NCBI RefSeq assembly: GCF_003265345.1
Contig: NZ_QFWW01000006.1
Location: forward strand, 366,985-430,984
Length of the DNA: 64,000 nt
Reading direction: 5' to 3'
DNA from: Lentzea terrae
GTDB lineage: Bacteria; Actinomycetota; Actinomycetes; Mycobacteriales; Pseudonocardiaceae
The notes beneath the pieces are model-generated. The model was given only the letters and a program-made list of their open reading frames with translations. It was not told the DNA's origin and did no database searches. Every line of letters begins with the position of its first letter. Position 1 is the first letter of the stretch. Below, one piece after another: positions 34,647 through 44,165 of the stretch. The translations under genes were made by a program, and so were the position numbers.

Positions 34647-37216
34647 GCCCTGTTCTCCTCGTACCGGGGAAGTGAGATGACCACTGTGAGCCCGCCACCT
34701 GGCGTGTCCTCCGCGTTGATCTCACCGCCCATCGCTTCGGTGAAACCCTTCGCCACGCTCAGCCCAAGTCCGACGCCGGGGGTGGAGTCGCGGTCGCCGA
34801 GGCGTTGGAAGGGCGTGAAGACCCGGTCCACGACCTTCTTGTGCAGACCGGGCCCGTGGTCGACGACCCGCAGTTCCACCTGATCCCCGTGCGCACTGGC
34901 CCGCACGGCGATCTCCGGCTCGTCGACGGTGACGCGGCCGTCACCGTCGACGTCGACGCGCCGGCGCGGGGACATCCGGCCGTGCCGCAGCGCGTTGTCG
35001 ATGACGTTGGCGACGACGCGTTCGAGCAGCCCGAGATCCGCCTGCACGGCCGGCAGGTGCTCGTCGACGCTCACCGAGATCGTGTTGCGCTCGTCGATGA
35101 CCGACAACGCCCTGGCGACGACCTCGTAGTAGGTGACCGGCCGGATGACCGGGGCCACCGATCCGGTGGCGAGCCGGGACGAGTCGAGCAGGTTGTCCAC
35201 CAGGCCGTTGAGCCGGTCCGCCGATTCCTCCACGGTGGCCATGAGTTCTTCGGTGTCCTCTTCGGACAGTCGGAGCTCGCGGTCGCGCAGGCTGCCGATC
35301 GCGGCTTTGATGGACGTCAACGGGGTGCGCAGGTCGTGCCCGACCGCGGACAGCAACGCGGTGCGCAGCTCGGTCGTCTCGACCTTGCGTTGCGCGTCCG
35401 CCGTTTCCGCGGCCATGCGCTGTTGGCGCAGTGCCATCAACGCCTGGCCCGCAGCGGCTTCGAGCACGCGCTGGTCGCTCGCCGGCAACGTCTTGCCCCG
35501 CAACGCCAGGTGGATGTCGGAGGTGACCGCGATGTCGCCGTCGGCCTCGTCCGGCTCGTCGCACGGACGCGGGCCCACGCACGCGATGCGTTCCCAGCCG
35601 CCGCCCCGGCGTTCCAGCAAGGCGACCGAGTCGAGGCCGAAGTTCTCCCGGATCTTCTCCAGCAGCCGCGACAACGGGTACGGGCTGGTGAGCACGGTGC
35701 GCGAATAGGAGGCGAGCAGGGCGGCCTCCGTGCGGGCACGAGCGCCCTGCTCCCCCAGCCGTGCGGCGCGGTCCACCACCAGCGCGACGATCGTCGCCAC
35801 GATCACCATGGCCACCAGGGTGATCACGTTCTCCGGGGTGTTCACCGCCAGGCTGTAGTACGGCGGCGTGAAGAAGAAGTTGAGCAGGCCCGCGCCGAGG
35901 AACGCGCTGACGAGCGCCGGCCCCAGTCCGCCGACCAGCGCCACCACGCAGGTGGCGAGCAGGAACCCGACCAGGTCGGTGGAGTAGTCGATGTCGTCGC
36001 GCCAGAACAGGCCGAGCACGGTGCTCAACGCCGGCAGCAGCACCGCCGCCAGCCAGCCCGCGAGCTGCCGCCCCCGGCCGAGCGCGTTGCGGCCGATCTC
36101 CCAGCGCAAGCCACGTCGTGCGGCGTCGTGCGTGACCATGTGCACGTCGATCGGGCCCGAGTCGTGGATCACGGCGGCGCCGATGCCCTCGTCGAGCGCG
36201 CGTGCGAGCCGAGAACGTCGTGACGTGCCGAGCACGAGCTGGGTGGCGTTGACGCCGCGCGCGAACTCCAGCAACGCGGTCGGCACGTCGTCGCCGACCA
36301 CCGAGTGGAACGTCGCGCCGAGGTCTTCGCCGATCTTGCGGCACTTCGCCACGACCTCGGGTGACGCACCGGTGAGCCCGTCGCCGCGCAGCACGTGCAC
36401 CACGAGGAGCTCGGCGCCCGCGCGCAGGGCGATGCGCCGGGCGCGGCGGATCAACGTCTCGCTCTCCGGTCCGCCGGTGATCGCGGCGACGACGCGCTCG
36501 CGGGTCTCCCAGGTGTCGGTGATCTGCCGGTCGTGCCGGTACCGCTGCAACGCGACGTCGACCTGGTCGGCCACCCACAGCAACGCCAGCTCGCGCAACG
36601 CGGTCAGGTTGCCGACGCGGAAGTAGTTGCCCAGCGCGGCATCGACCTTGTGGGCGGCGTAGACGTTGCCGTGCGCCATTCTCCTGCGCAGCGCTTCTGG
36701 CGTGATGTCCACCAGCTCGACCTGTTCGGCGCGGCGGACGACCTCGTCCGGCACGGTTTCCCGTTGCGTGACACCGGTGATCCGTTCGACGACGTCGTTG
36801 AGCGACTCGAGGTGCTGGACGTTGACCGTGGACAGCACGTCGATGCCGGCGTCGAGCAGTTCCTCGACGTCCTGCCAGCGCTTTTCGTTGCGCGAGCCGG
36901 GCACGTTGGTGTGCGCGAGCTCGTCGACGACCGCGACTTCGGGCGCACGAGCCAGCAACGCATCGACGTCCATCTCGGTGAAGTCGACGCCGCGGTGGTG
37001 GATCTCCTTGCGGGGCAGCATCTCCAGGCCGTCGAGCAGGCTCTGGGTCTTCTCCCGTCCGTGCGTCTCGACGAGGCCGACGACCACGTCGGTGCCGCGC
37101 TCCCGGCGCCGGTGAGCTTCGCCGAGCATGGCGAAGGTCTTGCCGACACCGGGAGCGGCACCGAGGTAGATGCGCAGCTCGCCGCGGCGTCGCTCAGCTG
37201 ACTGCGTCGATGGCAC
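34643..37216 (-). CDS. kdpD: Sensor histidine kinase KdpD
   Basis: This 857-aa turgor/potassium sensor kinase has an N-terminal KdpD domain with Walker A GAAPGVGKT and the VVDELAHTNVPGS motif, a Usp-like domain (about 240-370), four transmembrane helices (about 390-490), a GAF region and a C-terminal HisKA (VGHDLRTPLTS) and HATPase (NVIDNALRHG). The length is typical. The start overlaps the kdpC end by 23 bases. It phosphorylates KdpE when potassium is limiting. Confidence 0.93.
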   Translation of the reverse strand: MPSTQSAERRRGELRIYLGAAPGVGKTFAMLGEAHRRRERGTDVVVGLVETHGREKTQSLLDGLEMLPRKEIHHRGVDFTEMDVDALLARAPEVAVVDELAHTNVPGSRNEKRWQDVEELLDAGIDVLSTVNVQHLESLNDVVERITGVTQRETVPDEVVRRAEQVELVDITPEALRRRMAHGNVYAAHKVDAALGNYFRVGNLTALRELALLWVADQVDVALQRYRHDRQITDTWETRERVVAAITGGPESETLIRRARRIALRAGAELLVVHVLRGDGLTGASPEVVAKCRKIGEDLGATFHSVVGDDVPTALLEFARGVNATQLVLGTSRRSRLARALDEGIGAAVIHDSGPIDVHMVTHDAARRGLRWEIGRNALGRGRQLAGWLAAVLLPALSTVLGLFWRDDIDYSTDLVGFLLATCVVALVGGLGPALVSAFLGAGLLNFFFTPPYYSLAVNTPENVITLVAMVIVATIVALVVDRAARLGEQGARARTEAALLASYSRTVLTSPYPLSRLLEKIRENFGLDSVALLERRGGGWERIACVGPRPCDEPDEADGDIAVTSDIHLALRGKTLPASDQRVLEAAAGQALMALRQQRMAAETADAQRKVETTELRTALLSAVGHDLRTPLTSIKAAIGSLRDRELRLSEEDTEELMATVEESADRLNGLVDNLLDSSRLATGSVAPVIRPVTYYEVVARALSVIDERNTISVSVDEHLPAVQADLGLLERVVANVIDNALRHGRMSPRRRVDVDGDGRVTVDEPEIAVRASAHGDQVELRVVDHGPGLHKKVVDRVFTPFQRLGDRDSTPGVGLGLSVAKGFTEAMGGEINAEDTPGGGLTVVISLPRYEENRA

Positions 37217-37721
37217 GGTTCAGCGCCGTCACGTTCACGGTGGTGGTGAAGGTGCCACCGGTGTTCGCCTTGACGAGCTCCCGGACCTTCTCCGCGGACA
37301 GACCGCTGGCCCGCGCCACCCGTGGCACCTGGATCTCCGCGTACTCCGGGCTGATGTCCGGGTCGAGACCAGAAGCCGAGGCGGTCACCGCGTCCTGCGG
37401 CACCGCGTTTTCCGGCACGCCCTCGCGTTGCGCGATCTCCGTGCGGCGCTGGGCGACGATCTTGGTGTAGTCCTCGTTCAGCTCGCCCTTGTTCGAGCCA
37501 CCCGACGCGGGCAGCGTCGCGGCGGACGGGCGCGGCACGAAGTACTTGTCGCCGGTGCGGACGACCGCCACCAGCGTGGTGTCCGTGGCCTCGGCGTTGG
37601 CGTGCAGGCCGGGGATGCGGGACACGCCCCACACCGCCAGCGGGTACAGCACACCGCAGACGACCGTGAGCGCCAGCAGGATCCGCAGCCCTGCCCACGC
37701 CTGCTTGAAGAAGTTGTCCAT
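37194..37721 (-). CDS. kdpC: Potassium-transporting ATPase subunit KdpC
   Basis: This 175-aa KdpC has one N-terminal membrane helix (about 11-32), the PRPSAA and SASGLDPDIS motifs of the family, and a periplasmic-type domain. It stabilises ATP binding to KdpB in the KdpFABC pump. Its ATG follows the kdpB stop by one base. Confidence 0.93.
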   Translation of the reverse strand: MDNFFKQAWAGLRILLALTVVCGVLYPLAVWGVSRIPGLHANAEATDTTLVAVVRTGDKYFVPRPSAATLPASGGSNKGELNEDYTKIVAQRRTEIAQREGVPENAVPQDAVTASASGLDPDISPEYAEIQVPRVARASGLSAEKVRELVKANTGGTFTTTVNVTALNRAIDAVS

Positions 37722-37722
37722 G

Positions 37723-39729
37723 TCAGCCGATCCCGGGGATGAGTCGCACGAGCAGGTCGATCAGCCAGATCCCGGCGAACGGCGTCACGATGCCGCCGAG
37801 ACCGTAGATCAGCAGGTTGCGCCGCAGCAACGCCGACGCGCTGGACGGCCGGTAGCGGACGCCCTTCAGGGCCAACGGGATCAGCGCCACGATGATCAGC
37901 GCGTTGAAGATCACCGCCGACAGGATCGCGGACTGCGGTGTCGCCAGGCGCATGATGTTGAGCTGACCCAGCGCCGGGTAGATCGCCGCGAACATCGCCG
38001 GCAGGATCGCGAAGTACTTCGCCAGGTCGTTCGCCACGGAGAACGTCGTCAACGCACCGCGCGTGATCAGCAGCTGCTTGCCGATCTCCACGATCTCGAT
38101 GAGCTTGGTCGGGTCCGAGTCGAGGTCGACCATGTTGCCGGCCTCCTTCGCGGCCGACGTGCCGGTGTTCATCGCGACACCGACGTCCGACTGCGCGAGC
38201 GCCGGGGCGTCGTTGGTGCCGTCACCGGTCATCGCGACCAGCCGGCCGCCCTCCTGCTCCTGGCGGATCAGGGCCATCTTGTCCTCGGGCTTGGCCTCGG
38301 CGAGGAAGTCGTCCACGCCTGCCTCTGCCGCGATCGCCTTGGCGGTCAACGGGTTGTCGCCGGTCACCATGACCGTGCGGATGCCCATCGCGCGCAGCTC
38401 GGCGAAGCGTTCCTTCATGCCCGGCTTCACCACATCTGAAAGCCGGATGACACCGAGCACTTCGTCGTTCTCGGCCACGACGAGCGGTGTGCCGCCGTCC
38501 TCGCTGATCCGGTCGACGATCGCCTGAACCTCGTCGGAGGTGGTGAACCCGCTGGCCGCTCCCTTGCGGATGCTGCGACCGTTCAGATCGATGCCGGACA
38601 TCCGGGTCTGCGCCGTGAACGGCACGAACTCGCCGATCTTCTCCGCGTCCGACGGCTCGGCCGGCAGCCCGTACTTCTCCACGCACAGCTCGACGATGCT
38701 GCGGCCTTCCGGCGTGCCGTCGGCGAGGCTGGACAGCCGGCAGGCCTCGGCCAGCCTGCGCTCGTCGGTTCCGTTGGCGGCGATGAACTCCGTGGCACGC
38801 CGGTTGCCCCACGTGATCGTGCCGGTCTTGTCCAGCAACAACGTGTCGATGTCACCGGCGGCCTCAACGGCCTTGCCGGACGTGGCCAGCACGTTGCGCT
38901 GCACCAGCCGGTCCATGCCCGCAATGCCGATAGCCGACAGCAACGCGCCGATCGTCGTCGGGATCAGGCAGACCAGCAGCGCGGTCAGCACGACCACCGA
39001 CTGCGCGCCGCCGGAGTAGATGGCGAACGGCTGCAGCGCCACGACCGCGAGCAGGAAGATGATCGTCAGCGTGGACAGCAGGATCGTCAGCGCGATCTCG
39101 TTCGGCGTCTTCTGCCGTTCCGCGCCTTCGACCAGCGCGATCATCCGGTCGACGAACGTCTCGCCGGGCTTGGTCGTGATCCTGACGACGATCCGGTCCG
39201 ACAGCACCGTCGTGCCCCCGGTGACCGCACTTCGGTCGCCACCCGACTCGCGGATCACCGGCGCGGACTCACCGGTGATCGCCGACTCGTCCACGGTCGC
39301 GATGCCTTCGACGACGTCTCCGTCGCCGGGGATGACCTCGCCCGCCTCGACCACGACCAGGTCACCGATCTTGAGCTCGGTTCCGGCCACGACGTCACCG
39401 TTGAGGAGCCGTGCGACGGCGTCCTTCTTGGTCTTCCGGAGCGAGTCCGCCTGCGCCTTGCCACGTCCTTCCGCGACGGCCTCGGCGAGGTTCGCGAACA
39501 GCACGGTGAACCAAAGCCACAGCGCCACCGCAACGGTGAACACGCTCGGGTCGGTCACCGCGAACACGGTGACCAGCAGCGAACCCACCCAGACGACGAA
39601 CATGACAGGGCTGCGCAGCTGGTAGCGCGGATGGAGCTTGCGCAGCGCCTCCGGGACGGCCGCGGCGATGCTCGGCTTGGCCGGTGTCTTCTCCTGTGCC
39701 ACAGCAGGTTTGAGCAGAGTCGTGGTCAC
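37723..39729 (-). CDS. kdpB: Potassium-transporting P-type ATPase subunit KdpB
   Basis: This 668-aa P-type ATPase has TGES (actuator), DKTGT (phosphorylated Asp in [13 protein letters not shown]) and [10 protein letters not shown] (hinge). It hydrolyses ATP to drive potassium import through KdpA. The GTG at 39729 has GGAGG seven bases upstream and overlaps the kdpA stop by four bases; the longer frame to 40620 is an artefact running over kdpA. Confidence 0.95.
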   Translation of the reverse strand: MTTTLLKPAVAQEKTPAKPSIAAAVPEALRKLHPRYQLRSPVMFVVWVGSLLVTVFAVTDPSVFTVAVALWLWFTVLFANLAEAVAEGRGKAQADSLRKTKKDAVARLLNGDVVAGTELKIGDLVVVEAGEVIPGDGDVVEGIATVDESAITGESAPVIRESGGDRSAVTGGTTVLSDRIVVRITTKPGETFVDRMIALVEGAERQKTPNEIALTILLSTLTIIFLLAVVALQPFAIYSGGAQSVVVLTALLVCLIPTTIGALLSAIGIAGMDRLVQRNVLATSGKAVEAAGDIDTLLLDKTGTITWGNRRATEFIAANGTDERRLAEACRLSSLADGTPEGRSIVELCVEKYGLPAEPSDAEKIGEFVPFTAQTRMSGIDLNGRSIRKGAASGFTTSDEVQAIVDRISEDGGTPLVVAENDEVLGVIRLSDVVKPGMKERFAELRAMGIRTVMVTGDNPLTAKAIAAEAGVDDFLAEAKPEDKMALIRQEQEGGRLVAMTGDGTNDAPALAQSDVGVAMNTGTSAAKEAGNMVDLDSDPTKLIEIVEIGKQLLITRGALTTFSVANDLAKYFAILPAMFAAIYPALGQLNIMRLATPQSAILSAVIFNALIIVALIPLALKGVRYRPSSASALLRRNLLIYGLGGIVTPFAGIWLIDLLVRLIPGIG

Positions 39730-41348
39730 AGCAGTGCCTCCGCGATGGGACCAAGAGCGAGAGCGGGAACGAACGTCAGCGCCGCGACCAGGACGATCGA
39801 CCCGGTGAGCAGGGTCGCGAAGAGCGGCCCGGTGGTGGGCAGCGTGCCCGCCGTGACCGGCACCTTCTTCTGCGCCGCAAGGGATCCGGCCAGGGCCAGC
39901 ACCGCGATGATCGGGATGAACCGGCCGAACAGCATGCACAGGCCCAGCGACGACTGGAACCAGTCGTTGGTCACCGTGATGCCGGCAAACGCGGACCCGT
40001 TGTTGTTCGACGCCGACGCGTAGGCGTATAGGATCTCCGACAGGCCATGTGAGCCGGGGTTGTTGAGCGCACCTCGCGTGCTCGGCAGGATCGCCGCGAT
40101 ACCCGCGCCGATCAGCAACACCGTCGGCATCGCGAGAATCGACACCGCAGCCGCCGTGACCTCCTTGCGGCCCAGCTTCTTGCCCAGGTACTCCGGCGTG
40201 CGGCCGACCATCAAGCCGGCCAGGAACATCGCGATGATCGCCATCACCAGGATGCTGTACAGGCCCGTGCCGACCCCGCCCGGCGTCATCTCGCCGAACA
40301 ACATGTTCAGCAACGCTCCGCCGCCACCGAGCCCGGTGAAACTGTCGTGCAGCGAGTTGACCGCACCGGTCGACGTGCCGGTGGTCGAGTTCGCGAAGAG
40401 CGCGCTGGCGGGGACACCGAACCGGAGTTCCTTGCCCTCCAACGGCCTGATGCCGTTCGCCTCGGCGGCCCAGACGACCGCGAGCATCGCGGACCAGATC
40501 AGGCCCATGACACCGAGCAGGACGTAACCCTGCTTCTTGTTCCCCATCAACTGCCCGAAGGTGCGGGTGAGCGCCACCGGGATCACCAGCAGCAGGAAGA
40601 TCTCGATCAGGTTCGACCACTCGTTGGGGTTCTCGAACGGGTGCGCCGAGTTCGCGTTGAGCACACCGCCGCCGTTGGTGCCGAGCTCCTTGATGGCCTC
40701 CTGCGACGCGACCGGCGCGTTGGCGATCGTCTGACCGTCAACGTCCACACCGGACTTGAGGCTCATCGTGACGCCCAGCGCGATCAGCACGATCGCGAAC
40801 ACGAACGCCAGCGGCAGCAGGATCCGGATCGTGCCGCGGACCAGGTCGACCCAGAAGTTGCCGAGCCGGTCGGTCTGACTCCGCACGAAGCCGCGCACCA
40901 ACGCGATCGCGACGGCCAGACCCACCGCGGCGGACACGAAGTTCTGCACCGTCAGACCGATCATCTGGACCGTGTGGCCCATGACGGCTTCCGGCACGTA
41001 CGACTGCCAGTTCGTGTTCGTCACGAAGCTGATGGCGGTGTTGAACGCCATGCCTTCCGGCACGTTGCCGCGGCCGAAGTCGAACGGCAAGAATGCCTGG
41101 ACCCGCTGGATCACGTACAGGAACACAATGCCGACGAAGGAGAACCCGAGCACCCCGTAAGCGTAGGTGCTCCACTTCTGCTCGGCGTTCGGTTCGATGC
41201 GACCGATCCGGTAGATCGCCAGCTCCAGCCTGGAGTGCTTCTCTGCCTGGAAAACCCGCGCCATGTAGTCGCCGAGCGGCCGGTAAGCCAGCGCCAAAGC
41301 CACGATGAGAACGCCGACCTGCACCAGGCCGGCCACGAGAGGTGACAT
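39726..41348 (-). CDS. kdpA: Potassium-binding subunit KdpA
   Basis: This 540-aa polytopic channel-like subunit has the selectivity-filter-type repeats [20 protein letters not shown] and SNNNGSAF, and ten hydrophobic helices. It selects potassium within the Kdp pump. Its ATG overlaps the kdpF stop (TGATG). Confidence 0.95.
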   Translation of the reverse strand: MSPLVAGLVQVGVLIVALALAYRPLGDYMARVFQAEKHSRLELAIYRIGRIEPNAEQKWSTYAYGVLGFSFVGIVFLYVIQRVQAFLPFDFGRGNVPEGMAFNTAISFVTNTNWQSYVPEAVMGHTVQMIGLTVQNFVSAAVGLAVAIALVRGFVRSQTDRLGNFWVDLVRGTIRILLPLAFVFAIVLIALGVTMSLKSGVDVDGQTIANAPVASQEAIKELGTNGGGVLNANSAHPFENPNEWSNLIEIFLLLVIPVALTRTFGQLMGNKKQGYVLLGVMGLIWSAMLAVVWAAEANGIRPLEGKELRFGVPASALFANSTTGTSTGAVNSLHDSFTGLGGGGALLNMLFGEMTPGGVGTGLYSILVMAIIAMFLAGLMVGRTPEYLGKKLGRKEVTAAAVSILAMPTVLLIGAGIAAILPSTRGALNNPGSHGLSEILYAYASASNNNGSAFAGITVTNDWFQSSLGLCMLFGRFIPIIAVLALAGSLAAQKKVPVTAGTLPTTGPLFATLLTGSIVLVAALTFVPALALGPIAEALL

Positions 41349-41449
41349 CAGAACTTCTCCGGCCGGATCAGTGCGATGAACAAGTAGACGATCAACAACA
41401 ACGCGATCACGCCGCCTACGGCGTTCGCGACCAGACCGGTGCCGCTCAC
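41348..41449 (-). CDS. kdpF: KdpF subunit
   Basis: This 33-codon gene starts at GTG and encodes one hydrophobic helix (GGVIALLLIVYLFIALI) followed by RPEKF, the hallmark C-terminus of KdpF. It overlaps kdpA and the 27-codon gene upstream. It stabilises the KdpABC complex. Confidence 0.88.
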   Translation of the reverse strand: MSGTGLVANAVGGVIALLLIVYLFIALIRPEKF

Positions 41450-41529
41450 AACTTCTCCAGTCCGCGCACGGTGAGACCCAGCACGAGGAAACTCACGACC
41501 AGCAGCAACGCGTAGGCCAGATCGGCCAT
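41446..41529 (-). CDS. 27-residue membrane micropeptide at the head of the kdp operon
   Basis: The ATG at 41529 opens a 27-codon frame: MADLAYALLLVVSFLVLGL and then a basic-acidic tail VRGLEKL. The hydrophobic core could span the membrane once. AAGGGAG precedes the ATG, and the stop overlaps the kdpF GTG (GTGA), so translation is coupled. Similar short frames occur before kdpF in other actinobacteria, as far as I recall. It may be a KdpF-like accessory subunit or only a coupling leader. Confidence 0.65.
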   Translation of the reverse strand: MADLAYALLLVVSFLVLGLTVRGLEKL

Positions 41530-41597
41530 GGCGCGCTCCCTTCAACGACAACGACGTGGTCTTGACGCGAGCAAGCGTGCATGAGGGAAACCCGCAC

Positions 41598-41626
41598 GTC
41601 AGGGCCACCTGACGGCACCTTGACGC
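41598..41626 (-). promoter_or_regulatory. Candidate KdpE operator for the kdp operon
   Basis: On the minus strand, CGTCAAG, CGTCAGG and CCTGACG start 11 bp apart; the last two also form a perfect 7-4-7 inverted repeat. The site is about 70 bp before the micropeptide ATG. OmpR-family regulators such as KdpE bind repeats with one-turn spacing. Confidence 0.45.
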
Positions 41627-41759
41627 CCCCTCGCGGTTCCTTTACGCGTTCTTGATGCCGCTGAGAACTGCGTCTCACCCAGAGGTGCGAGCCGAGGTGA
41701 CCCGGTGTGATCCGACCGGCCGTCAAGATCTCGTTCGGGACCCTGGCCGCTGTCAGGAC

Positions 41760-41788
41760 GTGTCAGCGCGGTGACTGTCCGGTGTCAG
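41760..41788 (+). promoter_or_regulatory. SARP-type binding site upstream of the carboxypeptidase-like gene
   Basis: GTGTCAG, GTGACTG and GTGTCAG start 11 bp apart. The sequence just downstream (TGATCGTAATCGCC) resembles the same position before the P450 (TGATCGTGGTGGCA). The site ends 23 bp before the ATG. Confidence 0.6.
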
Positions 41789-41811
41789 GGCGGCCGGTGA
41801 TCGTAATCGCC

Positions 41812-43008
41812 ATGACGAGCTCAGCGATTGAAACCAGTGAGACCAACAACAAGGCGCGGCGGATCGGCGTCACGGCGGTGGCCGCGGCGCTGCTGGCCGG
41901 AGTGGCCTTTTCGGGGACGGCCGCCGCCGCACCGAGTCGTCCTGACCTGCAGGCGACGGCTCAGGCGATCGTCGACTCCGGTCTTGCCGGCGTCCAGCTG
42001 CGGGTGCACGACGAGCGGGGCGACTGGGTCGGCAGCGCCGGGGTGCGCAAGGTGGGCTCGACCGCGAAGCCGCCGACGAACGGCCGGTTCCGGATCGGCA
42101 GCAACACCAAGACCTTGGTGGCCACCGTGGTGCTGCAACTGGTCGGCGAGGGCAAGGTGGGCCTGGACGCGCCGGTGGCCGACTACCTGCCCGAGTACAA
42201 CATCGACCGGCGGATCACGGTGCGGATGCTGTTGCAGCACACCAGCGGGTTGTTCGACTACGTCGGCGCGCAGCTGCCCGACGGCACGATCGTGCCGGGA
42301 ATCCCGTTGGCGGGCCAGGAGTTCGTGGACAACCGGTTCCACACCTACCGGCCGGAGGAGCTGGCGCGGTTCAGCCTGTCCAAGCCGGCGGTGTTCGAAC
42401 CGGGCACCGACTGGGGCTACACGAACATCAACTACCTGCTGGCAGGGCTGGTGATCGAGAAGGTCGCCGGCCGGCCGTGGGCCGACGAGCTGCAGCGACG
42501 GATCCTGCGCCCGCTCGGGATGCGGGACACCTTCGCACCGGGCACGTCGCCGGAAATCCCCGGGCCGCACGCTCACGGCTACTACCGCTACCAGGACGCC
42601 GGACAGTACAAGGTCGTCGACATCACCCGCCAGAACCCCTCCTGGGCGACCAGCGCCGGTGAGCTCATCTCGACGACCAAGGACCTCCACACGTTCTTCT
42701 CCGCACTGCACCGCGGCAAGCTCCTGCCTGCCCCGCTGCTGGCCGAGATGCGCAAGCCCCACCCCAAGGGCAGCTACGGCCTCGGCCTGTGGGTGCAGGA
42801 CGGGGGCCCGGACTGCGGTGTCGTCTACAAGGGCATGGGCGGCTTCCACGGCTACGGCACGATCACGGCCAGCACCCCCGACGGCAGCAGGACTTTCGAG
42901 CTGTCGCTGACCTACGGCGACAAGGTGTCCGACACCGAACTGGCGGTGGCCTACGACAAGGCGGACAAGACGCTCGTCAACAAGGTGATCTGCGGCCGGC
43001 AGAGCTAG
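41812..43008 (+). CDS. Secreted serine hydrolase, D-alanyl-D-alanine carboxypeptidase/class C beta-lactamase type
   Basis: This 398-aa secreted penicillin-recognising enzyme has an N-terminal signal peptide (about 15-40, AAAAP cleavage), nucleophile Ser97 and Lys100 in SNTK, Tyr203 and Asn205 in GYTN, and an HGYG motif in place of KTG near the C-terminus. This fits DD-peptidase/esterase-type proteins of the R61 group that trim peptidoglycan. No ribosome-binding site is evident, so initiation may be leaderless; a SARP-type site lies immediately upstream. A strong terminator follows. Confidence 0.85.
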   Translation: MTSSAIETSETNNKARRIGVTAVAAALLAGVAFSGTAAAAPSRPDLQATAQAIVDSGLAGVQLRVHDERGDWVGSAGVRKVGSTAKPPTNGRFRIGSNTKTLVATVVLQLVGEGKVGLDAPVADYLPEYNIDRRITVRMLLQHTSGLFDYVGAQLPDGTIVPGIPLAGQEFVDNRFHTYRPEELARFSLSKPAVFEPGTDWGYTNINYLLAGLVIEKVAGRPWADELQRRILRPLGMRDTFAPGTSPEIPGPHAHGYYRYQDAGQYKVVDITRQNPSWATSAGELISTTKDLHTFFSALHRGKLLPAPLLAEMRKPHPKGSYGLGLWVQDGGPDCGVVYKGMGGFHGYGTITASTPDGSRTFELSLTYGDKVSDTELAVAYDKADKTLVNKVICGRQS

Positions 43009-43020
43009 GCGACACACCAT

Positions 43021-43048
43021 CGGCCGAGCGGGTCAACCCGCTCGGCCG
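43021..43048. terminator. Hairpin terminator after the carboxypeptidase-like gene
   Basis: CGGCCGAGCGGGT and ACCCGCTCGGCCG are perfect 13-base arms with a two-base gap, a very stable hairpin 12 bases after the stop. Confidence 0.85.
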
Positions 43049-43081
43049 TTGAGTGCGTTTCGCAATACGATCTGAACCATC

Positions 43082-43522
43082 ATGGGCGACCGCACCGAAA
43101 ACCCCGAAGGCCGAGCCTCGATCCACGACCCCCTGCTCACCACTCCGACAGCCAGACTGATGGCACTGGCGATGGGCACCGGCATCCGCGTGTTCGAGGT
43201 GCCGGCGGCGCACAGCGCGGGACTCGCGGGTCTGGTCGGCCTCGGTGCCGACGACGACGGCGAGCCGCAGTGCAAGATCGGGCTCACCGACGACCTCGAC
43301 GACGACCTGCGCGCCGACGTGCTGGCGTTCGGCCTGGCCGTGCTCGTCGGCACGCCGGAGATCCTCGACGAAAGCGAGGACGGCGTCCTCGGGATCAGCA
43401 GGGAACGACTTCCCCAGGCGAACAACGGCCCCGGCAACCTGGCCTGGCACATGTTGCAGACCTGCGGACGCGAGTCGCCGTCGACGACCTTCCGACTGAT
43501 GATCATCCAATCCGACGAGTAG
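43082..43522 (+). CDS. Hypothetical protein, acidic, 146 aa
   Basis: I do not recognise this gene. The product is a soluble acidic protein with a GADDDGEPQ acidic turn, DLDDDLRADVLAFGLAVLVG helix and a strand-rich C-terminus. No signal or membrane segment is seen. The ATG has a poor ribosome-binding site. It converges on the TetR gene with a 20-base overlap. Confidence 0.55.
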   Translation: MGDRTENPEGRASIHDPLLTTPTARLMALAMGTGIRVFEVPAAHSAGLAGLVGLGADDDGEPQCKIGLTDDLDDDLRADVLAFGLAVLVGTPEILDESEDGVLGISRERLPQANNGPGNLAWHMLQTCGRESPSTTFRLMIIQSDE

Positions 43523-44081
43523 CCACCGGGTTCCGCGCACCGTCGAGGAAGATCGCCAGGGCGACCTCGGTGGCTTCTTCCGGAGTCATCTGGTCGCCGA
43601 TGGTCAGGAAGAGCGCACGCTCGAGGACCGCGGCGAACATCATGAACATCGTCTCGCCGCGCAGGTCGTCCCGCAGCACCCCGTCGCGGATGCCTCGGTC
43701 GACGACCTCGCGGAGCGGCTTGGTGGCGCGGTCGAGGTCGGCCGGGTCGCACAGCTCGGCGCTGGTCTGACTGATCACCGCCGCGTACTTGGCGCCGTTG
43801 CGCATGACGACGGCGGTGATCCTGGCGATCGCCCGGTCGGCGGGCAGCTCGTCCAGTCCGGCGGCCTCGAAGGCGTCGACGATCTCAGCGATGCCGACCT
43901 CCGCCACGCCCTGCTGCAGCGACTCCCTCGTCGGGAAGTGCCGGTACAACGTGGCACGGCCGACGCCCGCCTCGTCCGCGATTTCCGCGATCGCCGCGTC
44001 CGGCCGGCAGCTCAACAGCCGTGCGGCGGCGTCGAGGATCGCCGTGCGCGTCCGCTGCATCCCTGCTTCCGATCTGGCCAC
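43503..44081 (-). CDS. TetR family regulator divergent from a P450
   Basis: This 192-aa TetR has the helix-turn-helix at about 32-54 (AIAEIADEAGVGRATLYRHF). The GTG start lies 15 bases from a 34-bp perfect inverted repeat, and a P450 gene is divergent 85 bases away. The likely role is repression of the P450 and itself, released by the P450's substrate or another small molecule. Confidence 0.88.
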   Translation of the reverse strand: MARSEAGMQRTRTAILDAAARLLSCRPDAAIAEIADEAGVGRATLYRHFPTRESLQQGVAEVGIAEIVDAFEAAGLDELPADRAIARITAVVMRNGAKYAAVISQTSAELCDPADLDRATKPLREVVDRGIRDGVLRDDLRGETMFMMFAAVLERALFLTIGDQMTPEEATEVALAIFLDGARNPVATRRIG

Positions 44082-44096
44082 CGGGTCAGATTACCG

Positions 44097-44130
44097 CTCC
44101 GTCATGAGACACGCATGTCTCATGACGGAG
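44097..44130. promoter_or_regulatory. 34-bp perfect inverted repeat, TetR operator
   Basis: Two perfect 15-bp arms, CTCCGTCATGAGACA and its complement, flank the spacer CGCA. It lies between the divergent TetR and P450 starts. The ATGAGACA...TGTCTCAT core is typical of TetR operators, and the length would accommodate two dimers. Confidence 0.75.
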
Positions 44131-44165
44131 TACGCTTCTCTCGTGGCGCAAGAGAGGGGAAGCAG

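Noticed and set aside
39730-40620. Extension of the kdpB frame to 40620
   Set aside because: It overlaps kdpA in another phase; KdpB homology and a ribosome-binding site begin at 39729.
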